Assembly: GCA_002728035.1 (NCBI GenBank) | Contig: PBUZ01000044.1 | Span: 1-15,840, forward strand | Reading direction: 5' to 3' | Source of the DNA: Methanobacteriota archaeon | GTDB taxonomy: Archaea; Thermoplasmatota; Poseidoniia; Poseidoniales; Poseidoniaceae | Length of the DNA stretch: 15,840 bases | Shown here: positions 7,088-14,606 of the stretch, piece by piece | Layout: each line of letters begins with the position of its first letter | Numbering within the stretch: position 1 is the stretch's first letter | Position numbers and translations under genes: made by a program | The notes under the pieces: generated by a model | Told to the model about the DNA's origin: nothing | What the model saw: only the letters and a program-made list of their open reading frames with translations | The model's database searches: none

Positions 7088-7912
7088 ATGCGCCAACCGC
7101 TGCTCCATGTGAGCGATGTCAGTAAGCGATTTGGTGATGTTGTCGCCCTTGAACAGGTAAGCCTTGACATCTACGAAGGCGACATTATCGGACTTGTGGG
7201 TTCAAACGGAGCTGGAAAGACAACCCTTCTCCGCCTCCTTGCTGGCGTGTATCGGCCTTCGAGCGGGAGAGTTCATCTCGCCGATGATGCAGATGTTGAG
7301 CAAGCGAGAGCACGTCTCGGCGTGGTTCCTGAGAACACAGGCTTGTATGCACGATTAACCGCATGGGAAAACATTCGATACCATGCTCGTATTCACGGCG
7401 TTCCAGACGATTTGGCGTGGAAACGAACACGATATTTTGCACATCACCTGCAAATGGAAGATGCCTTGTCGCGCCATACAAAGGGATTTTCAAGAGGAAT
7501 GAGGCAGAAAACTGCATTGCTTCGCGCACTTGTCCATGCACCAGAGGTCTTGCTTCTTGATGAGCCAACCGCAGGTTTGGATGTTACCAGTGCACGCACC
7601 GTCCGTGAATTGGTACGACAACTGGGTGAAGAAGGTGGCACGGTGATCTACTCCACCCACCAATTGGCTGAAGCACAGCGCGTGTGCAACCGAATTGTCA
7701 TTATCCACAATGGTGATGTACGTGCAGACGGTACACCCGAAGAACTTCTTGAGCAAACTAACTCAACCAATCTCGAGGATGCCTATGTTGCCCTCACCCG
7801 TGATGCAGCGCGGCAACGTCATGAAGATTCCAAACCGCTTTCGAAGTGGGCACGATGGTGGCGTTCATTATTCACATCCACGACGCCCCAGGAGGTGATG
7901 GAGGATGAGTAG
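7088..7912 (+). CDS. ABC transporter ATP-binding protein, NatA-like
   Basis: A 274-aa ATPase that would power the permease encoded next to it. Motifs in order: Walker A GSNGAGKTT (38-46), a Q-loop region in which PEN replaces the usual glutamine (81-83), signature FSRGMRQ (134-140), Walker B VLLLDEP (154-160), D-loop and the switch histidine in YSTHQ (H191). The SRGMRQ form of the signature is common in NatA/ABC-2 exporters. A charged C-terminal tail of about 60 residues follows. Substrate unknown. The 3' end carries the ribosome binding site of the permease and overlaps its start by 8 nt. Confidence 0.93.
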   Translation: MRQPLLHVSDVSKRFGDVVALEQVSLDIYEGDIIGLVGSNGAGKTTLLRLLAGVYRPSSGRVHLADDADVEQARARLGVVPENTGLYARLTAWENIRYHARIHGVPDDLAWKRTRYFAHHLQMEDALSRHTKGFSRGMRQKTALLRALVHAPEVLLLDEPTAGLDVTSARTVRELVRQLGEEGGTVIYSTHQLAEAQRVCNRIVIIHNGDVRADGTPEELLEQTNSTNLEDAYVALTRDAARQRHEDSKPLSKWARWWRSLFTSTTPQEVMEDE

Positions 7913-9122
7913 AGGCCGAGGGAGGGTGAGAACCATCGCCAAAAAGGAACTCATTGAGTTTGTGCGCGATTGGCGTACCATTGTTGCCATTCTCGTCATC
8001 CCCCTCTTGATGTTCCCGCTCCTCTTCATTCTCTTCCCGCTTTTGCTGGCGTCCGAAGCCGCTGAATTAGAAGCACTGCAAGTCGATGTGGTGGTTCAAA
8101 CAAACGGGCTACCAGAAGAACTTGGCATGGTACTCAATGCCTCTGACTTGAACATCACCTATGAGCCACTGCCTGTGTTGGAACGTTTGTCATCGCCCTC
8201 TGGGGACGAGGCACGATTAAGGAACGGTTCAATCGATGTTCTTGTTCGAACACAAATGAACGGTACCATCGTCGAATATGCACTGCTTTACATTTCAACT
8301 TCTGAACAGAGTCTTGAGGCACGAAGTCGGATGTTCGACGTACTGAGCCAATGGGAGGACAACGAGACCGTTGCAAGAATTACCGATGCTGGCCTTGACC
8401 CAAACGAGACACTTGACCCATTGCGTTGGGATGGGGACGTGGCCGAGAGCGATGTAGCGACACAAGGAGAGCAAGCTGGAATGGCTTTGTCGCTGTTCAT
8501 ACCGTTGGTTTTGGCTGTTTGGACCTTTTCGTCCGCCATACAACCGTCCATCGACATGACGGCTGGAGAGCGAGAACGAGGCACGCTCGAAGCTTTGCTT
8601 GCCCTGCCATGCAGTCGCATGGAGTTGTTGTTCGGCAAGTGGTTGGCTGTTGCAACGATCACGGGCGTAGGTGTTCTCTTGCAAATCGCCGGCTTGCTGT
8701 TCGCGATTGGTTATTTGGCGACCTCGGATGTTATTTCAGCACCTTCTGTGTCATGGCAAGCCCTGTTCTTTTTGTGCATTGCAGTCCTCCTCTTTTCCAT
8801 CATGGTCGTTGCGATAGAACTCGCTTTGGCAATGCGCTCTCACAGTGTAAAAGAAGCAGGTTCAATCCTCGGCCCAGCATTGTTGTTGATCCTCTTCCCT
8901 GCCTTGTTTACTCAGGTCATCAATCTGGATGGAATCGAAGCCTTCTGGTTTGCAATACCGGTCGTCAATGTGTTGTTAGCACTGCGCGAATTGCTCATGA
9001 ACAGAATTGTCTATTCACACATCTTGATCTGGATGGTCACCTCGACCGTGTATGCATTTGGAGCTGCATTCTATGCCGCTCGTCAATTCAAAAGAGAAGA
9101 CATCGTGACGAGTTTGTCTTAA
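7905..9122 (+). CDS. ABC-2 type permease, NatB-like
   Basis: A 405-aa membrane protein forming the exporter with the preceding ATPase. One membrane segment near the N terminus (about 27-49) is followed by a large soluble domain (about 50-190, rich in acidic residues and probably extracytoplasmic). Five or so hydrophobic segments follow: 192-212, 245-272, 285-310, 320-340 and 370-392. The coupling region AGERERGTLEALLALP (220-235) is the hallmark of NatB/ABC-2 permeases. A strong ribosome binding site, GGAGGTGATG at 7891-7900, precedes the ATG. Its TAA stop lies in TTAA shared with the convergent aminotransferase. The exported compound cannot be deduced; sodium export is only one option for this family. 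Confidence 0.9.
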   Translation: MSRGRGRVRTIAKKELIEFVRDWRTIVAILVIPLLMFPLLFILFPLLLASEAAELEALQVDVVVQTNGLPEELGMVLNASDLNITYEPLPVLERLSSPSGDEARLRNGSIDVLVRTQMNGTIVEYALLYISTSEQSLEARSRMFDVLSQWEDNETVARITDAGLDPNETLDPLRWDGDVAESDVATQGEQAGMALSLFIPLVLAVWTFSSAIQPSIDMTAGERERGTLEALLALPCSRMELLFGKWLAVATITGVGVLLQIAGLLFAIGYLATSDVISAPSVSWQALFFLCIAVLLFSIMVVAIELALAMRSHSVKEAGSILGPALLLILFPALFTQVINLDGIEAFWFAIPVVNVLLALRELLMNRIVYSHILIWMVTSTVYAFGAAFYAARQFKREDIVTSLS

Positions 9123-10651
9123 TGGCTGAACGCCACAATGGCTTCGCGAACGATGTTCACGATGAGGTCAATTTCAGCAGAAGTGATGTTGAAATGGGGT
9201 GTAAATCGGAGGGCGTTTACACCACCGTGAATGACGCCGAGGCCACGACGTCGACACCATGGTTCAACGGCATCGACACCAACAACGGGGTACTTCGTGG
9301 GCTCAAGTTCTGCACTGCACAACAACCCGGTTCCTTGGACTTTGGTGATGATGTCTGGGAATTCGGCTTGCAAAGCCGTGAACTTTTCAACAAATTCATC
9401 GCCGCGGTCGCGGATGTTCTGACGCAGCGACGGCGTAATCCCGTCCAAGACAGCCACAGCAGTTTCAAGGGCACGTGGATTGGTTGTCATGGTGTTGCCG
9501 TATATCCCGGTGACATAGAGGTCAGCAGCCCGAGCATTCATGCCAAGAACGGAGAGAGGGTATTGTCCTGCGTTCATGGCCTTTGACCATGTTTCGAGAT
9601 CGGGTGCTTCACAATCTTGGAATCCCTCATAATCGACAACGGACAGTGTACCTTGGCCTCGAATGCCTGCTTGAATAGAATCAACGAGGAGCATGCTGCC
9701 ATGTTCAAGGGTCAAGTGGCGTGCTTCATCGTAGAACTCACGCGACACACATTGCCCAGGATTGCCCTCACCCTGAACAGGTTCAATCGCCAGCAATTCA
9801 ATGAAGACGTTGTTTGATTCAGCATCTGAAAACGCCTTTCGCAGAGCGTCAACATCGTTTGCTGGCACCAGAATCAAGTTGTCACGGTTCTGGAAACTTG
9901 CAAGATGTTGGTCATACTTTCCTTTGCATGAATGCGACATTTGGGCAGGTCGGTCGGTACGCCCGTGGAATCCTTGCTCAATCGCCATCATTTTGATCGT
10001 TTTTCCTTCATGACGACCACCTTTTTCCGTCATGCGCTTTGCATTCACATCAGCAATACGGAGACTGACGGTGACCGACTCTGAGCCGCTGTTCATGCAG
10101 ATGAACTTTTCAAACGGGCAAGAGCCTCTGCTGTGGCCCAATTCTTTGCGTAGGCGTTGTTCGAGACGTTTCTGCGAAAAAGAAGCCGTCATGACATTGG
10201 CCATCACCCAGTTGTCGGCCATGGAAGAAATGACTGCGGTTGGACCGTGCCCTGCGCCAAGCATACCATAGCCGCCATTATCGTGAACCACAGCGCCATG
10301 CGAGGTGATGATCCACGGACCTCTGGCGGCAATGGCAACGTAAGGATTCACGGTTGCTGGGTTGTAAAAATTGACGAAGCCTTCTTGCAATATGGTGATG
10401 AGTTCAACCTCATTGGAGTCCTTGTATTGGTCACCAAATTCGGCACACAGCGTCTCAAAACGTTGCTCGGCTTCCAGAATGGCCTCGCCCAGCGTTGGGT
10501 CACTCGAGAGGAAGGAGTTGATTTCGGCATCATGCAGCCCATGTGTGGAGATCTCACCCACATGGTCCCGCATTCGTCGCAGGATTGAAAGTGCACCCTC
10601 GTTCATTGCCGTCTCCATGGGAGAAAGGCCTCCGAGGTATCCTTTGAACAT
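9119..10651 (-). CDS. Class-III pyridoxal-phosphate aminotransferase, substrate unknown
   Basis: A fold-type I PLP aminotransferase of 510 aa, longer than most members (about 400-450) because of a helical N-terminal extension of roughly 100 residues. Visible PLP features: cofactor phosphate segment NSGSES (187-192), QGFHGRT, IEPVQGEGN, the ring-binding aspartate in VDSIQAG (D324, usually DEVQTG) and the Schiff-base lysine in WSKAMNAGQYP (K357). The substrate cannot be read from the sequence; ornithine, lysine, 4-aminobutyrate and similar donors occur in the family. ATG at 10651 was chosen for its distance from a TATA-like box near 10692; GTG at 10678 and ATG at 10618 (behind GGAGG) are alternatives. 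Confidence 0.88.
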   Translation of the reverse strand: MFKGYLGGLSPMETAMNEGALSILRRMRDHVGEISTHGLHDAEINSFLSSDPTLGEAILEAEQRFETLCAEFGDQYKDSNEVELITILQEGFVNFYNPATVNPYVAIAARGPWIITSHGAVVHDNGGYGMLGAGHGPTAVISSMADNWVMANVMTASFSQKRLEQRLRKELGHSRGSCPFEKFICMNSGSESVTVSLRIADVNAKRMTEKGGRHEGKTIKMMAIEQGFHGRTDRPAQMSHSCKGKYDQHLASFQNRDNLILVPANDVDALRKAFSDAESNNVFIELLAIEPVQGEGNPGQCVSREFYDEARHLTLEHGSMLLVDSIQAGIRGQGTLSVVDYEGFQDCEAPDLETWSKAMNAGQYPLSVLGMNARAADLYVTGIYGNTMTTNPRALETAVAVLDGITPSLRQNIRDRGDEFVEKFTALQAEFPDIITKVQGTGLLCSAELEPTKYPVVGVDAVEPWCRRRGLGVIHGGVNALRFTPHFNITSAEIDLIVNIVREAIVAFSH

Positions 10652-10687
10652 TGGCGTGCGGATGTACGAACACAACACGAAATCGTA

Positions 10688-10695
10688 CCATATAT
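10688..10695 (-). promoter_or_regulatory. TATA-like box of the aminotransferase gene
   Basis: The minus strand reads ATATATGG. A start site 27 nt downstream would fall near 10665, giving a leader of about 14 nt before ATG at 10651. It sits beside the repeated TATTCGT elements. Confidence 0.5.
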
Positions 10696-10721
10696 TCGTT
10701 CAGTATTCGTAGACGAATACT
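10693..10721. promoter_or_regulatory. Candidate operator: inverted and direct repeats of TATTCGT
   Basis: TATTCGT occurs at 10693-10699 and again at 10704-10710, 11 bp apart (about one helical turn), and its reverse complement ACGAATA is at 10713-10719. The last two form a perfect 9-bp inverted repeat, AGTATTCGT-AG-ACGAATACT (10702-10721). The element lies between two divergent TATA-like boxes and directly upstream of the one serving the folE-queD operon, where it would cover the BRE. The first gene of that operon encodes a ribbon-helix-helix protein, a family that binds such tandem or palindromic sites, so autoregulation is a reasonable inference. Confidence 0.55.
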
Positions 10722-10728
10722 CATATAC
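10722..10728 (+). promoter_or_regulatory. TATA-like box of the RHH-folE-queE-queC-queD operon
   Basis: CATATAC centred about 24-26 nt before ATG at 10749, consistent with transcription starting at or next to the start codon (leaderless or nearly so). It abuts the 9-bp inverted repeat. Confidence 0.45.
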
Positions 10729-10748
10729 ATGATTCTTGAGGCCATGCC

Positions 10749-10919
10749 ATGCCCAAGGTGTCGTTGGACATGCCAAGTGAGTTGGTTGAAGATCTCAAGA
10801 TACATGTTGGAGATGCAAAGAAATTTGTGAGTTTGGCAGATGCCATTCGCACAGCGTGCAGGAAATTGCTTGACCAATTGGATGAAATCGACAACAGGCA
10901 CGGCAGGGGGAATGCATGA
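10749..10919 (+). CDS. Small ribbon-helix-helix (CopG-like) DNA-binding protein
   Basis: A 56-residue protein read directly from the sequence. It starts MPKVSLDMPSELVEDLKIHV, with the alternating strand KVSLDMP, a first helix SELVEDLKIHV and a second helix SLADAIRTACRKLLDQLDEI. This is the CopG/Arc strand-helix-helix arrangement, which binds DNA as a dimer through the strand. A short basic tail (NRHGRGNA) ends it. An in-frame stop 10 nt upstream fixes ATG at 10749. The stop overlaps the folE start as ATGA, so the two are translationally coupled. It is probably the regulator of its own deazaguanine operon via the repeats at 10693-10721. The fold call is by pattern; targets are inferred. Confidence 0.82.
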   Translation: MPKVSLDMPSELVEDLKIHVGDAKKFVSLADAIRTACRKLLDQLDEIDNRHGRGNA

Positions 10920-11494
10920 TGGTATCTGAACAACAAGCACACGAAGCAGTTGAGACATTGCTTGCCTATATTGAAGGCGAACATGCAGTAAACCGTGAAG
11001 GATTGCAAAAAACGCCGCAACGTGTGGTTGACTCCTGGAAGGAAATCTTTGCAGGATACGATATGGATGCCGCTGAAATACTTCAAGCAACCTTCAACGG
11101 TGAGGGGTATGACGGTATCGTTCTCTTGAGAAACATCGAGTTTACCTCAACCTGTGAACATCATCTCCAGCCGTTTCGTGGGAGAGGTCACATCGCATAC
11201 ATTCCCGTGGAGCGCATTGTGGGCATCAGTAAACTCGCCCGTATCTTGGAACTCCATGCCCGGCGACTCCAAAACCAAGAGCGCATCACCAAGGGCATTG
11301 CCGATGACTTGGAGCGGGAACTCAAGCCTTTGGGAGCTGCTGTCATCCTCGAAGCATCGCATGGTTGCATGCAGTGCAGAGGTGTTGCCAAACAACAAGC
11401 AGTCATGACGACCTCAGCCATGCGAGGTGTCTTCTTTGAAAAACCAGAGGCGCGCACGGAATTAATGCAACTGATCCAACAACCAAATTTGTGA
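10916..11494 (+). CDS. folE: GTP cyclohydrolase I (FolE)
   Basis: Converts GTP to 7,8-dihydroneopterin triphosphate, the first step toward preQ0 (and pterins). The 192-aa protein has the type IA signature: TSTCEHHLQPF with zinc ligands C80 and H83, GISKLARI (103-110), and HGCMQCRGV with the third ligand C151. RKTP-like REGLQKTPQRV at the N terminus is also typical. Many euryarchaea use the unrelated MptA or FolE2 instead, so the bacterial-type enzyme is worth noting. Start overlaps the RHH stop (ATGA); a second ATG at 10919 is possible. Being first in folE-queE-queC-queD order, it most likely serves archaeosine precursor synthesis. Confidence 0.95.
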   Translation: MMVSEQQAHEAVETLLAYIEGEHAVNREGLQKTPQRVVDSWKEIFAGYDMDAAEILQATFNGEGYDGIVLLRNIEFTSTCEHHLQPFRGRGHIAYIPVERIVGISKLARILELHARRLQNQERITKGIADDLERELKPLGAAVILEASHGCMQCRGVAKQQAVMTTSAMRGVFFEKPEARTELMQLIQQPNL

Positions 11495-11503
11495 GGTGGA
11501 AAG

Positions 11504-12163
11504 ATGTCATTTGAGCCCTGCCAAATTGCTGGTGAAGAGGCAACCGACAATCCAACAGACCTCGTGGCAGAATACAACATCGTCGAAATCTTTCATTCGG
11601 TTCAGGGTGAAGGTTTTCGTAGCGGCATACCGCATGTCTTCATTCGATTGGGGAAATGCAATTTGCGTTGTGAATGGTGCGATACTAATTTTGACGAATA
11701 CACGCCAATGAAGGCCATTGATATTCTTGGAGAGGTTCTCAATTACCCTTGCAAGAACATCGTGTTCACCGGAGGTGAACCCATGCTCAACGACTTGTGG
11801 CCGCTTTCGCGTCTGTTTCACCGACGGGGTTATCATTTGTCCATTGAATCAAACGGAACGGTTGAGATTCCCGATGGTTTGTTGGATTGGATCTGCATTT
11901 CTCCCAAGGACCAATTGTACCCCAACGTGCGCCTCAAGCAGCGCCACGGTGACGAATTGAAGTGCGTCTATGTTGGTCAGCCTTTGGACATGTATAGCGA
12001 ACTTAAGGCTGGTTTTGACCACCACTATCTGCAGCCATGTTATGATGAGCAAGCATCGATCGAGGAAAACGGTCGATCATTTGCACTTACCGAGCAAGTC
12101 GTCAAAGAGAATCCGGGTTGGAGGTTGTCCCTTCAAACACACAAATGGATGGGTATCTTGTAG
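11504..12163 (+). CDS. queE: 7-carboxy-7-deazaguanine synthase (QueE)
   Basis: Radical SAM enzyme that contracts 6-carboxy-5,6,7,8-tetrahydropterin to 7-carboxy-7-deazaguanine. The 219-aa protein shows the family start EIFHSVQGEGFRSG (29-41), the cluster motif CNLRCEWCDTNFDEY with C52, C56 and C59 (CxxxCxxC), and the SAM-binding FTGGEPML. About 20 residues precede the usual start of the fold. GAGGTG, overlapping the folE stop, lies 5 nt before ATG at 11504. It is followed by the QueC gene with the same stop-GAGGTG-N5-ATG arrangement, so the two are cotranscribed. Confidence 0.95.
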   Translation: MSFEPCQIAGEEATDNPTDLVAEYNIVEIFHSVQGEGFRSGIPHVFIRLGKCNLRCEWCDTNFDEYTPMKAIDILGEVLNYPCKNIVFTGGEPMLNDLWPLSRLFHRRGYHLSIESNGTVEIPDGLLDWICISPKDQLYPNVRLKQRHGDELKCVYVGQPLDMYSELKAGFDHHYLQPCYDEQASIEENGRSFALTEQVVKENPGWRLSLQTHKWMGIL

Positions 12164-12173
12164 AGGTGTGTGT

Positions 12174-13334
12174 ATGAAACCAGCGATCATGGCGTTGAGC
12201 GGAGGAATGGATTCCTCATCCCTGTTGCTCAGATTGTTGAACGATGGTTACGACGTCACGGCTCTGTCATTTGATTACGGACAAAAACACAAGATTGAAC
12301 TTCAACGTGCAAATGAACTCATCGCTTACCTCGGCGAACAGGGCTATATTGTACGACATCAAACAGTGGATTTGAGAACGGCAACCGCGTTGTTCGATAG
12401 TGATTTGCTTGAAAGTGGAAACGATGTCCCAGAGGGGCACTATGAAGAAGAAAACATGCGAGCAACCGTGGTACCAAATCGCAATGCAATGTTTGCATCG
12501 TTGCTTTATGGCACTGCACTGAGTCAGGCCAATCGGCATGATACCAATGCTGCGGTTGTCCTAGGCGTCCACAGCGGCGATCATGCCATCTACCCAGATT
12601 GTCGTCCAGAATTTTACCGTGCTCTTGAACACGCATTCTCAATTGGAAATTGGGGCAGCGATCGGGTGGTGTTTCTTCTCCCCTACCTCGAGATGAACAA
12701 AACCACGATTTTGCTTGATGCCCTCTCATCCTGTGAGCGATTGGGATTGGATTTCGATGAGATCATGTCCAGAACCATGACTTCGTATGCACCAGATTCT
12801 GATGGACGCAGTCATGGTAAAACCGGTTCTGATGTTGAACGCGTACTCGCGTTTCACGCCATTGGACGGGTTGACCCGATCGAATATCAATCACCTTGGG
12901 AAGACGTCCTTTCCTATGCGCTTGAAACGGAACGAGCATACAGGGATGCAGAATACAAAGAACGTCTCACAGAATTGCAGTATCATGTGACAAGAGAGTC
13001 GGGGACGGAACGCGCTTTTTCTGGAATCTATTGGGATGAACAACGAAAGGGAACCTACACCTGCATCTGCTGTTCTACGCTCTTGTTTACATCAAGCATG
13101 AAATTCGACTCTGGTTGCGGATGGCCTTCGTTCCATAGTGAACATGTTGAGGCCAACATCAAGCGCATACCTGACCATACACACGGCATGATGAGAACAG
13201 AACTTCGTTGCAACACATGCGACGCTCACCTGGGCCATGTCTTTGATGATGGGCCAAAGGCCTACGGTGGCGAACGGTACTGCATCAATTCAGCATCGTT
13301 GGATTTTCATGAACACGAGGAGGATGCACCATGA
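12174..13334 (+). CDS. queC: Fusion of 7-cyano-7-deazaguanine synthase (QueC) and methionine-R-sulfoxide reductase (MsrB)
   Basis: A 386-aa two-domain protein. Residues 1-240 are QueC-like (ATP-dependent conversion of 7-carboxy-7-deazaguanine to preQ0): PP-loop ALSGGMDSSS (7-16), SFDYGQKH (32-39), RATVVPNRN (96-104) and YPDCRPEF (140-147). The usual zinc site of four cysteines is replaced: aligned positions are S204, H214, T217 and D220 in TSYAPDSDGRSHGKTGSD. Residues about 262-380 are a complete MsrB: ERAFSGIYWD, zinc pairs CICC (C297, C300) and CNTC (C346, C349), FDSGCGWPSF and catalytic C370 in GGERYCINSAS. No in-frame ATG lies in the joining region, so the MsrB half is not separately started. 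GAGGTG precedes ATG by 5 nt. Known roles apply to each domain; why they are joined is unknown. Confidence 0.93.
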   Translation: MKPAIMALSGGMDSSSLLLRLLNDGYDVTALSFDYGQKHKIELQRANELIAYLGEQGYIVRHQTVDLRTATALFDSDLLESGNDVPEGHYEEENMRATVVPNRNAMFASLLYGTALSQANRHDTNAAVVLGVHSGDHAIYPDCRPEFYRALEHAFSIGNWGSDRVVFLLPYLEMNKTTILLDALSSCERLGLDFDEIMSRTMTSYAPDSDGRSHGKTGSDVERVLAFHAIGRVDPIEYQSPWEDVLSYALETERAYRDAEYKERLTELQYHVTRESGTERAFSGIYWDEQRKGTYTCICCSTLLFTSSMKFDSGCGWPSFHSEHVEANIKRIPDHTHGMMRTELRCNTCDAHLGHVFDDGPKAYGGERYCINSASLDFHEHEEDAP

Positions 13335-13780
13335 CCACAACCATACGAAGATACGTTGAAACTGACACGGGTCACCGTGTACCGAATCACAAATCCAAAT
13401 GCCGTCATCTCCACGGGCATCGTTATCGATTTGAAGCCGAAATTGAAGGTGATGTGGTCCAAGTCGCTGGCGTGTCCGATGAAGGGATGCTGATGGACTT
13501 TTCAGATATCAGCCAGGTCTTGATGGAGCATGTGCACGATGTCATCGACCATGCCTTCGTCGTCTACGAAGGGGATGAAGAAGGGCGCAGGGCATGTGAG
13601 GCGATGGGACCTTCGCACAGAACGGTCATTGTACCGTTTATTCCAACGGCGGAGAACCTTGCAAAATGGGCGTTTGAAGCCGTGGAACCTCATATTCAAT
13701 CCGTTTATGGGAACCGATTGAAGTTGGTCGCGATGCATTGTCGTGAAACACCAAAGTCTGTGGCCACATGGCGACCTTGA
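13331..13780 (+). CDS. queD: 6-carboxytetrahydropterin synthase (QueD/PTPS family)
   Basis: Makes 6-carboxy-5,6,7,8-tetrahydropterin from dihydroneopterin triphosphate, the step between FolE and QueE. The 149-aa protein has zinc ligands H15 (TDTGHRVPNH) and H28/H30 and catalytic C24 in CRHLHGHRY, followed by MLMDFSDI (typical MVMDFGDL) and PTAENLAKW. The C-terminal part HCRETPKSVATW matches the ETxxxxA/S end of the family. ATG overlaps the queC-msrB stop (ATGA), with GAGGAGG at 13317-13323 as ribosome binding site. Its TGA is immediately followed by the stop codon of the convergent methyltransferase gene, with no spacer. Confidence 0.94.
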   Translation: MTTTIRRYVETDTGHRVPNHKSKCRHLHGHRYRFEAEIEGDVVQVAGVSDEGMLMDFSDISQVLMEHVHDVIDHAFVVYEGDEEGRRACEAMGPSHRTVIVPFIPTAENLAKWAFEAVEPHIQSVYGNRLKLVAMHCRETPKSVATWRP

Positions 13781-14605
13781 TCATTTCAATTTCCTACGAT
13801 GTTCCTTTTTCCAAGCGTCATCGCCTTGGCTGAATTCAAGCGCTGAAGTCGCTTCAACAAAGGCCCCAATCAATCGTGTTGCTTCTTCGTTTGAAGGTGC
13901 CCCTTTGAGCAGTGTTCGTTTGAGTGTTTGCTCAACCGAGGACTGACGTTCGGGCTGGCCGGATACGCTACGAGAAAATTGTTGGATGGCTTTCACCAAT
14001 GACTGACGAACAGCCGGCTTGAGGACGGTTTCAATGGGTACGATGTCGGGCATACCAGGGTCCTGACCTTGCCCTTGCAGGACACGCTCACGATGCACCT
14101 CGTACACCAACGCATTGACAGCATGGCTCAAATTGGCAATGGGGTAACCCTCCCAAGTTGGCAAGGTGACAAAATAATCGCAAGCAGCAAGGTCTTCTAC
14201 CGAAAGACCCTTGCCTTCCTCTCCAAACACCAGAGCCACCTTCCCCCCCGCATCGCTGGCGTTGGTAACGAATTGCCACGGATAGACAAAATGCCTGAAG
14301 AGCGTCTTTTCACCTACCTCACGTTTTCCTGATGTCCCAACCAATACGTTGCAATCCTTTGTTGCGTCCTCAATGGAATCGTGAATGCTTGCTGTCTCGA
14401 GGAGGTGACGGGCATGTTTTGCTCGAGCACGTGTCTCGCCATCTTGGACATCGCATTTTGGACGAACGAGGCGAAGGTCATCAAAACCGTAATTCAACAT
14501 GCTCCGACAAATAGCCCCGAGATTCCCTGGATGAGAAACACCGACCAGAACAATGGCAAGTTCGAATTCGCCTTGTGGAAGGGGCAGATTCAAGCGTTCC
14601 CCCAC
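13781..14605 (-). CDS. SPOUT RNA 2'-O-methyltransferase, TrmJ-like
   Basis: SAM-dependent ribose methyltransferase of the SPOUT/TrmH class, probably acting on tRNA (TrmJ modifies position 32) or rRNA. The 274-aa protein opens with AIVLVGVSHPGNLGAICRSM, matching the NPGNIGAIARAM motif, and carries knot motifs VFGEEGKGL (126-134) and LPTWEGYPIANLSHAVN (148-164). About 60 residues of helical tail follow. GTG at 14605 was chosen because GGTGAG lies just upstream; GTG at 14614 would overlap the preceding gene by 8 nt, and a longer frame to 14788 lacks family-like sequence. The substrate cannot be fixed from the sequence. It is the last gene of the ribosomal-protein operon. Confidence 0.85.
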   Translation of the reverse strand: MGERLNLPLPQGEFELAIVLVGVSHPGNLGAICRSMLNYGFDDLRLVRPKCDVQDGETRARAKHARHLLETASIHDSIEDATKDCNVLVGTSGKREVGEKTLFRHFVYPWQFVTNASDAGGKVALVFGEEGKGLSVEDLAACDYFVTLPTWEGYPIANLSHAVNALVYEVHRERVLQGQGQDPGMPDIVPIETVLKPAVRQSLVKAIQQFSRSVSGQPERQSSVEQTLKRTLLKGAPSNEEATRLIGAFVEATSALEFSQGDDAWKKEHRRKLK

Positions 14606-14606
14606 A

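Noticed and set aside
8426..9586. Long plus-strand open frame of 386 codons across the permease and aminotransferase genes
   Set aside because: It overlaps two genes with clear family motifs, is rich in Cys, Arg and His with no recognisable domain, and is a shadow frame.
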